Positions 7,094 through 13,360 of a DNA stretch of 20,067 nt are shown piece after piece; the first letter of the stretch is position 1; the number at the start of each line of letters is the position of its first letter. The notes beneath the pieces are model-generated. The model saw only the letters and a program-made list of their open reading frames with translations. It was not told where the DNA came from and did no database searches. The stretch is from Bacteroidota bacterium (GTDB lineage Bacteria; Bacteroidota; Bacteroidia; NS11-12g; UBA955): assembly GCA_005788145.1 (NCBI GenBank), contig SXYY01000176.1:1-20067 (forward strand), read 5' to 3'. A program made the position numbers and the translations under genes.

Positions 7094-8554
7094 TTAATTG
7101 GCAGCAACAGCTGCGGGTGAAACGGCAGTTGAATCCGCAGTGGCAGGTGCAGCTTCCATCGCAGGAGCTACCATTTTTGCCTGTGCGGCCAACCATGTAT
7201 TATACTCAGCCTCAGAACCTACTACAGTGATTTTGATTTTCATGTTGTAGTGCGCTGCGCCACAAATTTTATTACAGTACAAATAGTATTCAAAATTCGG
7301 GTTTCCCTTAGAAGCTTTCGCCTCTGCAGTTGTTTTGATTGGCGTAAATGGGAATACGGTGCTCATACCTGGCACGCAGTTCATTTGTGCGCGGAATTCA
7401 GGCATATAAGCAGAGTGAATCACATCTCTCGCACGGAAGCGGAACATATAAGGCTTGTTCTTTACCAATACGATTTCTGTGGTTACACGGTCGTCGTTTG
7501 ATTCTTTGTTGAAGATTTCCGGCTTGCTCTTGAATGCAGTAATACGCTTCAAGTTGGTCTCTTTGCGCTTGATTTCTTTCTTCATTTGACGAACATAAGC
7601 ACCGCTCTCAGCGTCCAACACTTTTTCGCGAAGCGCCTTGTACTCGGTAACATAGGTTTTGTTCAAACCGGTTGCTTCCATTTTATCCAATGCACTACGC
7701 CAAATTTTTGTAGAATCATCCGCTGCAGCCACTTTTGCTTCCAACTCAGCGACTTCACCTGTCAAAGTTGTGGTCAATTTATCTGCCTCAGTATCAACAG
7801 CCAATCCCAATGGATTGGTGCCCGAAATCAATACATAACTGCTTTCTCCCATCTTCTTATCCTCTCCTGCATAACGAGCCTTCCAACCAAACTGGTAGGC
7901 GAACACCTCAATTTCTTGTGCATCCTCGTTGGGGGTTTGGGTGATTTTTGTCCAAACATTGAAACCACGCAATACCAAAAAAGTCAATACAATCGCAGGA
8001 ACGATGGTCCAGATGACCTCCAGTTTGTTGTTGTGGAAGAAGTAGGCCGCTTTGCGGTCTTCTCTGTAGTAGTATTTGAACATGAAAAAGAACAACAATA
8101 CCTCCGTAACAATGAATACAAAGAAGGTAAATCCAAATGTCCACATAAACATAGAATCCAAAGATTCTCCATGCTCAGAAGCCGCATCCCACAACAACAA
8201 ATACTTGCTGTGAGCGCCAATTTCCCAGAATACACCAGCCAATCCCAAAATCAGAAAAACCAAGGCGATGATACCATTCACCTTGTGTGAGCTTACAATT
8301 TTTCTGCCTGTGATACGCTCCGCCAAACCTCCGATATCGAAAGCGCGCGCAATCACCAAAACAATCAACAAGATCAACACACAAATCAAAATATTTACCC
8401 AATCCCAACTGCTAGGATCAAATTCCTGTGGAGGGGCAATAACATCTGTGGCCGCTTGAGCGAACGACATCACTGTGGCCATGCTGGCCATCAACAATGA
8501 TAACAACTTCTTAGTCAATGAGTTAAATGTGTTTTTTGGTAAAGTAAGCTTCAT
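7094..8554 (-). CDS. coxB: Cytochrome c oxidase subunit II with inserted helical region
   Basis: Carries the CuA centre that accepts electrons from cytochrome c. The 486-residue protein has a signal-like N-terminus (to about 33), two extra membrane segments (about 52-70, 93-111), the usual hairpin (about 137-160, 180-200) and the FAYQFGWKARY entry to the cupredoxin domain (218-228). CuA ligands are H380, C427, C431, H435 and M438. Two oddities stand out. Residues about 252-352 are a charged, Ala/Lys/Glu-rich stretch, probably coiled coil, splitting the cupredoxin domain. K429 also sits where most subunits II have the Mg/Mn-binding Glu. No cytochrome c domain follows; the tail is Ala/Pro-rich. 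It is the first gene of the operon. Family certain; role of the insert unknown. Confidence 0.95.
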   Translation of the reverse strand: MKLTLPKNTFNSLTKKLLSLLMASMATVMSFAQAATDVIAPPQEFDPSSWDWVNILICVLILLIVLVIARAFDIGGLAERITGRKIVSSHKVNGIIALVFLILGLAGVFWEIGAHSKYLLLWDAASEHGESLDSMFMWTFGFTFFVFIVTEVLLFFFMFKYYYREDRKAAYFFHNNKLEVIWTIVPAIVLTFLVLRGFNVWTKITQTPNEDAQEIEVFAYQFGWKARYAGEDKKMGESSYVLISGTNPLGLAVDTEADKLTTTLTGEVAELEAKVAAADDSTKIWRSALDKMEATGLNKTYVTEYKALREKVLDAESGAYVRQMKKEIKRKETNLKRITAFKSKPEIFNKESNDDRVTTEIVLVKNKPYMFRFRARDVIHSAYMPEFRAQMNCVPGMSTVFPFTPIKTTAEAKASKGNPNFEYYLYCNKICGAAHYNMKIKITVVGSEAEYNTWLAAQAKMVAPAMEAAPATADSTAVSPAAVAAN

Positions 8555-8585
8555 TTCTTGAGCCTTTTTAGGGATTTTGAATGCG

Positions 8586-8616
8586 CGAATTTAAAGTTTT
8601 TGCAAGGGTTTTACAA
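8586..8616 (-). promoter_or_regulatory. Possible promoter of the cox operon
   Basis: TTG at 8616-8614 and TAAATTCG at 8593-8586, separated by 20 bases, on the minus strand. This resembles the Bacteroidota promoter (TTTG, then TAnnTTTG) with one mismatch in the -7 element. The spacing equals that of the better tRNA promoter in this window. It would give a leader of about 25 bases before coxB. The rest of the 175-base gap (8555-8729) between coxB and rsmA shows no gene. Confidence 0.35.
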
Positions 8617-8729
8617 CGCCGAGACCATTAATTTCACACCAAAACTGCATTTTCTACACAAGACCCATAATTCACCGCCCACCAAATTTGACTTACAACC
8701 AATTATTGCGAATCAATCCAAATAAGAAA

Positions 8730-9638
8730 CTACAAATTTTCGACCCAAATTTGGGCCAATTTCAAATAGTCTTTTACCCCCAACTGCTCGGCACGCATCC
8801 CCGACCAACCATTCGGTAAAACAAAGCCAGATCTTGAGGCTGTGAGCGGTTTGAGGGCATTCCCCAGCGTCTTTCTGCGCTGAGAAAATGCTGTCTTGAC
8901 CACCAATTTTAACGCTCCATAATCGCAGGTGGGCAACTCTGACTTCAACCTGCAATCAATCACCCCACTTTTGACCTTGGGTGGCGGATTGAAAGAATCC
9001 TCGTGCACGGTAAACACATATTCACAATCGTAGTAAGCCTGCAACAAAATACTGGTAATTCCATAATCCTTGTTCCCTTCACCCGCAGCCAATCGCTCCG
9101 CAACTTCTTTTTGGAACATTCCGGCGAACTGACTCACCATAACCCCACATTCTAGCATCTGAAACACAATCTGCGTACTGATGTTGTATGGATAATTCCC
9201 CAACAAGGCCATCTTCGCTCCGGCCTTCACCCAAACCTCATTTTTGGCCTGTAAAAAATCACCATGCCAAACCTGTAATCCCTCCGCCCAACGCTGCTTT
9301 CCCAAATACTCCACAGATTCTCCGTCAATCTCCAAACACAAAAGTCTCTCCCCAAAACGCGGATACAAATATTTTGTCATTACCCCCATACCCGGACCGA
9401 TTTCCACAACGTGCTCCATCCCTTCATCCACCAAGTCTGCAATGCGCTGTGCGATGCTTTCGTCGTTCAGAAAATGCTGTCCCAACGCCTTCTTCGCATG
9501 CACATCGCCCTTCTTTGAGCCCTTTGGTGATGCATCTTCAAACTTACTCGCCCACTTTCCACCCCTGGGTGTATTTTGGATGTGCTGGCCAGTTTTGCCA
9601 CCCTTTTCTACTGATTTGTTTTGTCTCACTGCTCCCAA
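8730..9638 (-). CDS. rsmA: 16S rRNA (adenine1518/1519-N6)-dimethyltransferase
   Basis: Also called ksgA. It dimethylates two adjacent adenines in the 3' end of 16S rRNA during small-subunit assembly. Motifs: KKALGQHFLND at 49-59, SAM loop EIGPGMG at 79-85, acidic residue E103, GDF at 126-128, and catalytic NYPY at 148-151 (NLPY in most members). The C-terminal domain follows. The start at 9638 overlaps the HD-phosphohydrolase gene by 13 bases and gives 302 residues with a basic, Gly/Lys/Ser-rich extension of about 45 residues. A GTG at 9503 (V46) would give a normal 257-residue enzyme, so the true start is open. Probably co-transcribed with the HD gene upstream. Confidence 0.95.
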   Translation of the reverse strand: MGAVRQNKSVEKGGKTGQHIQNTPRGGKWASKFEDASPKGSKKGDVHAKKALGQHFLNDESIAQRIADLVDEGMEHVVEIGPGMGVMTKYLYPRFGERLLCLEIDGESVEYLGKQRWAEGLQVWHGDFLQAKNEVWVKAGAKMALLGNYPYNISTQIVFQMLECGVMVSQFAGMFQKEVAERLAAGEGNKDYGITSILLQAYYDCEYVFTVHEDSFNPPPKVKSGVIDCRLKSELPTCDYGALKLVVKTAFSQRRKTLGNALKPLTASRSGFVLPNGWSGMRAEQLGVKDYLKLAQIWVENL

Positions 9639-10855
9639 TATGTTATATAATGCTTGGTCACAGTATCCTTCAAACTCGCCAAATTGTAATTATCACTTGC
9701 CTCCGCCACGTCCACCAGCGTTCCGTCTTTCTTCATGATGCGAATACCCCCGCCCTCACTGATATACGCATCGTTCTTCAACACGCCCACATGCACAAAA
9801 TAATCCAAGACCCGCTCATCACTTACACCAAAAACCGAAGCTGCTTGGGTACGCATCAACTGCCGCAACCCGTCGCTAATTGGTTCCAACTGGACCTTTA
9901 TCTTCGGTAAATGTCGGCGCAATAACCTTCGGCTCATCTCCTGCAATATTAAGTCTTCATGAAACTGCCATTCTTTGATGGCCGACATAATATCGATGTC
10001 ATCCAACTGCACAAACAAATCCAAATCTTCATCGGTAAAATCATCCGGATTCACATCCTTGAACAAAAAATGCATCAGCGGATGATAACTGCCAAGGGCA
10101 TGTCCCTCCTTTGCCATCTCCCTCGCCCGCTGCAAAATTGCCACCAGCAATGCATCCGCCGCCAAAACCGTCTTGTGAAGGTAGACTTGCCAATACATCA
10201 ACCGTCGAGCCACCAAAAATTTCTCAACGCTGTAAATGCCTTTTTCCTCAACCACCAAATCCCCATTTTTCACATTTAACATGTGAATGAGGCGCTCAAC
10301 CCCCACAATCCCCTCACTCACACCTGTGTAAAAACTATCGCGCATCAAATAATCCAAACGGTCCATATCGAGCTGTCCAGATATCAACTGATGCAAAAAC
10401 GGCTTCGCCGCATATTCGCCCTTGAAAATGGCAATGGCCATATCCAACGCACCCCCAAATTCTTGGTTCATGCGCTCCATCAACATCAAACTAATGCGCT
10501 CGTGATTCACCCCTTGAGCCAGGGTATACTCCAATGTATGACTGTATGGACCATGTCCGATATCATGCATCAAAATTCCCAGCACCACGCCTTCTTCCTC
10601 TGCTTCTGTAATCTCAATTCCTTTGCGTTTGAGCGTTTCTACCGCCTTCATCATCAGGTTCATCGCCCCCAATGCATGGTGAAAACGGGTATGGGTTGCT
10701 CCGGGATATACCCATTCGCTCATGCCCAATTGTCTGATTCTTCGCAAACGCTGAAAATATGGATGCTGTACAACATCGTACACCAACGCATTGGGAATGG
10801 TGAGGAATCCGTGTAAGGGATCGTTGATGATTTTTGATTTATTGCCCGATGGCAT
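9626..10855 (-). CDS. HD-domain phosphohydrolase (SAMHD1/dGTPase-like, COG1078 type)
   Basis: A 409-residue protein. Strong family marks are INDPLHGF near the start, RLRRIRQLG and VYPGATHTRFHH leading into the HD domain. Metal ligands by comparison with SAMHD1 are H60, H97-D98 (in MHDIGHGPYSH) and D165 (in QLDMDRLDYLMRD). Members hydrolyse nucleotides, often dNTPs, but the substrate of this subgroup is mostly untested. The region after about 200 is helical with no further domain I recognise. A -7-like promoter element ends only 4 bases from the ATG. The 3' end overlaps rsmA by 13 bases, so the two are probably translated from one mRNA. Confidence 0.9.
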   Translation of the reverse strand: MPSGNKSKIINDPLHGFLTIPNALVYDVVQHPYFQRLRRIRQLGMSEWVYPGATHTRFHHALGAMNLMMKAVETLKRKGIEITEAEEEGVVLGILMHDIGHGPYSHTLEYTLAQGVNHERISLMLMERMNQEFGGALDMAIAIFKGEYAAKPFLHQLISGQLDMDRLDYLMRDSFYTGVSEGIVGVERLIHMLNVKNGDLVVEEKGIYSVEKFLVARRLMYWQVYLHKTVLAADALLVAILQRAREMAKEGHALGSYHPLMHFLFKDVNPDDFTDEDLDLFVQLDDIDIMSAIKEWQFHEDLILQEMSRRLLRRHLPKIKVQLEPISDGLRQLMRTQAASVFGVSDERVLDYFVHVGVLKNDAYISEGGGIRIMKKDGTLVDVAEASDNYNLASLKDTVTKHYITYWEQ

Positions 10856-10859
10856 ACTG

Positions 10860-10867
10860 CAAAGGTA
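10860..10867 (-). promoter_or_regulatory. -7 promoter element before the HD-phosphohydrolase gene
   Basis: TACCTTTG on the minus strand is a perfect match to TAnnTTTG, in the 21-base gap after the TPR gene. Only four bases (CAGT) separate it from the ATG, so transcription would start at or next to the start codon. I see no good -33 TTG at 19-21 bases upstream, which lowers confidence. Confidence 0.4.
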
Positions 10868-10876
10868 AGAGTCAAA

Positions 10877-11485
10877 TCACTGTTCCGACCACACAAGCTT
10901 TTCACCCCCACGGGGCTGTCTCAATCGCACGGCGTCAACGAACTCCTTCAGCTGTGTTACCAACGGATCTGCCGGTTGTGCCTGCATGTAACTTTCATAA
11001 CAATAAACCATATCAGCCCACTCATTCACCGAAATCCCTTGTCCATGCATTTTCCGACGCAGTGCCGAACCTGCATGCAACCAAGCACTCTGATTGAATT
11101 CCTGCAAACGCTTTTGTTCTGATTTCTGAATGTATCGCCGAAAAAAACCATAGGCCCGATCATATTGATCCTGTCGCTCCGCCGTAATACCAAAATACCA
11201 GTATGTCCCCGGATGGGTTGAATCTTGGAGGTAAGCGACGCGCAACAAACTATCCGACTCCGAAAAACGCTGTTGCAACAAAAGCGCGTGCGAAAGCAAA
11301 TGTTTGTTGGTCATGGATTCCGGATTGCGCTGCAACAAACTCCGATAAATATTCTCCGCCTCACGGTATCGCTTTGAACGCATGGCTGCTGCCGCTTGGG
11401 CTTCAGGACTTACTGCATCGTCGAAGTCTTGGGCCGATACCACCGTACCCATCGCCAAAGCCAAAAATAAGAATAGCCAACGCAT
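10877..11485 (-). CDS. Exported TPR-like protein of unknown function
   Basis: A 202-residue protein with a clear signal peptide (residues 1-19, ending VVSAQ). Helical repeats of TPR type follow at about 29-55, 58-90 and 93-122, with characteristic Y/A/G spacing (for example RYREAENIYRSLLQRNP and TYWYFGITAERQDQYDRAYGFF). The last 80 residues are helical without a recognised domain. The ATG at 11485 is chosen because it opens the signal peptide; a longer reading frame to 11584 would hide it and overlap the divergent gene. TPR proteins mediate protein contacts; a periplasmic adaptor role is possible, but no partner is indicated. It lies 21 bases ahead of the HD gene. Confidence 0.8.
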   Translation of the reverse strand: MRWLFLFLALAMGTVVSAQDFDDAVSPEAQAAAAMRSKRYREAENIYRSLLQRNPESMTNKHLLSHALLLQQRFSESDSLLRVAYLQDSTHPGTYWYFGITAERQDQYDRAYGFFRRYIQKSEQKRLQEFNQSAWLHAGSALRRKMHGQGISVNEWADMVYCYESYMQAQPADPLVTQLKEFVDAVRLRQPRGGEKLVWSEQ

Positions 11486-11522
11486 GCCTCGAATGTAAGA
11501 ACAATTCGCCAAATTTGTGGTG
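11486..11522. promoter_or_regulatory. Short divergent intergenic region with two weak -7-like elements
   Basis: Only 37 bases separate the divergent TPR and DUF2807 starts. On the minus strand TACATTCG (11497-11490) ends 4 bases before the TPR ATG. On the plus strand CAAATTTG (11510-11517) ends 5 bases before the DUF2807 ATG. Each differs from TAnnTTTG at one base, and neither has a clear -33 partner. If real, both mRNAs would be nearly leaderless. Confidence 0.22.
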
Positions 11523-12335
11523 ATGACGGAGCGACAAACTTTTGCATTTTTCAAAAAAAAGAAGCGATTCATTCCCTTTGACAATAAGCGCGGAATTGTC
11601 TTTCGCGTATTGTCATACTATCTGTTCTTGGCAATTCTTTCCCAGGGCTGTAAACAAAGTGTACAACCCTGGGAATCTTTCGGAGAGCCCGTCACCGAAA
11701 CCAGGTCATTGCAAAATTTCACCCAAATTAACGCATCACATAACATCCAATTATTCATCCAACATGACCTTACCTCGCCCCAAAGTGTGCAAATTACTTA
11801 TGGCAAAAACGCCCTCAAAGGCATCATCAGCGAAGTACAAAATGGTGAGTTGATTTTGGATGACCGCAACAAGGCGAAGTGGTTACACAATTTGAACGAA
11901 TTGCCCAGTTGCACGCTGAACATTCACAATATCAACAAAATACATCTCGATGGGAACGCCAAAATGGTTTGTCTTGACACGATTAAAACGCCTGCATTAA
12001 ACCTTACCATTAACAGCGTTGAAATTCAACATTTGCTCATTCAATGCGGACAATTGTATGGCGCGATAGAAAATTCGGGTTATTTGAATGCCAGCGGCAC
12101 GGCCACCATCTTCTCTTGGAGCTGCGAAAAAGGGAGCGGTTTGGATGCAAGTGGGCTACTGAGCGATGATGTATACATGCGCCACTTTACCATACAAGAT
12201 GTCTACGTAAACCCAACAAAGCAATTTGAAGGGTATGCGTACAACAGCGGAAACATTTATTATTTCACCCAGCCCACATACAAATTCAAAGTCGTAGAGG
12301 AAGGCCGAGGCAAAGTAAAATTATTTAAACCATGA
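11523..12335 (+). CDS. DUF2807 (GIN/head domain) probable lipoprotein
   Basis: A 270-residue protein. After a long basic N-region comes a hydrophobic stretch (about 25-40) ending LSQGC, with C43 a possible lipid-attachment Cys; the lipobox is loose. The body matches DUF2807, the putative auto-transporter adhesin head domain common in Bacteroidota: FTQINASHNIQLFI, then beta-strand ladders such as IHLDGNAKMVCLDTI and GAIENSGYLNASG. These form right-handed beta folds on the cell surface or in the periplasm; function is unknown. The ATG at 11523 is preferred over GTG at 11517. The stop codon overlaps the start of the rhomboid gene (ATGA), so the two are probably translated together. Confidence 0.8.
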   Translation: MTERQTFAFFKKKKRFIPFDNKRGIVFRVLSYYLFLAILSQGCKQSVQPWESFGEPVTETRSLQNFTQINASHNIQLFIQHDLTSPQSVQITYGKNALKGIISEVQNGELILDDRNKAKWLHNLNELPSCTLNIHNINKIHLDGNAKMVCLDTIKTPALNLTINSVEIQHLLIQCGQLYGAIENSGYLNASGTATIFSWSCEKGSGLDASGLLSDDVYMRHFTIQDVYVNPTKQFEGYAYNSGNIYYFTQPTYKFKVVEEGRGKVKLFKP

Positions 12336-13018
12336 TGATCGGCGGATTTTATTTGGAACACCCAATTTCGTATGGGTTGATAGGGGCTTTTGTGATGATT
12401 TTCATTGCGGGGTTGAATGATGTTGGGATGACCTATCGATGGATGCTGAGCACTTACAATATCAAACATCGGCGGGAATGGTATCGACTGTTGAGTTCGG
12501 GATTTGTGCATGGCGGGTGGATGCATTTGTTGCTAAATGTGTTGGGTATTTACTTTTTTGGAACGCTGGTCGAGTATTTGGCAGGGGGAATCATCACGCT
12601 GTCGGTTTTCATTGCCTCGGTATTGGGTGGCGGTTTGTATGCTTGGTTCATCCGTAGGTCCGACACCGATTACCAGGCTGTGGGTGCATCGGGCGGGGTG
12701 ATGGGGTTGTTGATGTGTGCGGTGATGTGGTTCGATGGAATAAAGCTGAGTTTATTTTTGATTCCAATTGGGATACCCGGATGGATTTTTGTGATTTTGT
12801 TCAACCTGGGATCGATTGTGATGTCTCAAACGGCCGATCGAAACCGGATTTCGCACGAAGGGCATTTGGGTGGCGCGATGATTGGAGGGTTTGTTGGTTA
12901 CATGTTTACGCCTCAAGTGCCGATGACACACAGTTGGTGGGCATTTTGGCTGGGTACGATTCCGATTGTATTGTTTGCGATAGCGCACGGCCTTCGGCCG
13001 CGCTGGTTTAAAAAATAA
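12332..13018 (+). CDS. Rhomboid family intramembrane serine protease
   Basis: A 228-residue, six-helix membrane protein. Catalytic Ser120 lies in GASGGVMG (118-125) and catalytic His178 in HEGHLGGAMIG. The helix-2 motif HGGWMHLLLN gives H60, H65 and N69, which build the oxyanion site. These are all features of an active rhomboid that cuts transmembrane substrates within the membrane. The start overlaps the DUF2807 stop by 4 bases; ATG at 12332 or the adjacent 12335 is possible. The substrate is not known; the co-encoded surface protein is one candidate, by context only. The 3' end runs into a GC-rich hairpin region. Confidence 0.93.
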   Translation: MMIGGFYLEHPISYGLIGAFVMIFIAGLNDVGMTYRWMLSTYNIKHRREWYRLLSSGFVHGGWMHLLLNVLGIYFFGTLVEYLAGGIITLSVFIASVLGGGLYAWFIRRSDTDYQAVGASGGVMGLLMCAVMWFDGIKLSLFLIPIGIPGWIFVILFNLGSIVMSQTADRNRISHEGHLGGAMIGGFVGYMFTPQVPMTHSWWAFWLGTIPIVLFAIAHGLRPRWFKK

Positions 13019-13035
13019 CGGCCGCTGCGCGGCCG
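13010..13035 (-). terminator. Second GC-rich hairpin terminator, minus strand
   Basis: CGGCCGC (13019-13025) and GCGGCCG (13029-13035) form a 7-bp stem with a 3-base loop. On the minus strand the stem is followed by TTATTTTTT (to 13010), as in a rho-independent terminator. It overlaps the end of the rhomboid gene, so it would stop transcripts from the tRNA side before they run antisense into rhomboid. On the plus strand no T-run follows. Confidence 0.5.
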
Positions 13036-13053
13036 AAATGCCTTGTGCCATAG

Positions 13054-13087
13054 AAAAAAAGGCCCCGGCGACTGCGTCGCCGGGGCC
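13054..13087 (-). terminator. Strong rho-independent terminator of the tRNA-Leu pair
   Basis: A perfect 12-bp GC-rich stem (13061-13072 with 13076-13087, 3-base loop) is followed on the minus strand by seven T (13060-13054). It begins one base after the encoded CCA end of tRNA-Leu(GAG). As a plus-strand element it lacks a T-run but may still block transcripts leaving the rhomboid gene. Confidence 0.85.
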
Positions 13088-13088
13088 T

Positions 13089-13175
13089 TGGTGCCCAGTA
13101 CTGGATTCGAACCAGCACGACCTTACGATCACCACCCCCTCAAGATGGCGTGTCTACCAATTTCACCAACTGGGC
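13089..13175 (-). tRNA. tRNA-Leu (anticodon GAG)
   Basis: A class II tRNA folds on the minus strand: acceptor GCCCAGT pairs with ACTGGGC, discriminator A, and CCA is encoded. The anticodon stem is CCATC/GGTGG, with loop TTGAGGG placing anticodon GAG at 13141-13139. A long variable arm and T-arm GCTGG-TTCGAAT-CCAGT follow. It reads CUU/CUC leucine codons. It lies 28 bases after tRNA-Leu(CAG), probably in the same transcript. Confidence 0.95.
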
Positions 13176-13203
13176 AATTATTCCCTCCTCTTTCACTTAA
13201 TAG

Positions 13204-13285
13204 TGCCCAGAACAGGACTCGAACCTGCACACCTCGCGGCGCTGCCACCTGAAAGCAGTGCGTCTACCAATTTCGCCATCTGGGC
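13204..13285 (-). tRNA. tRNA-Leu (anticodon CAG)
   Basis: A class II tRNA on the minus strand: acceptor GCCCAGA pairs with TCTGGGC, discriminator A. The anticodon stem is CTGCT/GGCAG, with loop TTCAGGT giving anticodon CAG at 13251-13249. Variable arm and T-arm GCAGG-TTCGAGT-CCTGT are normal. The next three bases are CTA, so CCA is not encoded and must be added. It reads CUG codons. Confidence 0.95.
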
Positions 13286-13304
13286 ATTGCAAAGAACAGG
13301 GGTG

Positions 13305-13335
13305 CAAACATACAAAAAATCGCAGACTTTCTCAA
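13305..13335 (-). promoter_or_regulatory. Promoter of the tRNA-Leu pair
   Basis: TTG (13335-13333), a 20-base spacer, then TATGTTTG (13312-13305), a perfect TAnnTTTG. Transcription would start about 10-15 bases before the mature 5' end of tRNA-Leu(CAG). This is the clearest Bacteroidota-type promoter in the window. Confidence 0.65.
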
Positions 13336-13360
13336 TGGAACAGCCCGCCACACTCCCAAA

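Noticed and set aside
7094..7240. Cytochrome c domain fused to the CoxB C-terminus (caa3 type)
   Set aside because: No CxxCH motif; the tail is Ala/Pro-rich and low in complexity.
7586..8290. 234-residue plus-strand frame opposite coxB
   Set aside because: No family resemblance, rich in Cys/His/Gln as expected for antisense of a conserved gene; coxB is certain.
9188..9910. 240-residue plus-strand frame across rsmA and the HD gene
   Set aside because: Pro/Ser/His-rich antisense translation with no domain; both minus-strand genes are well supported.
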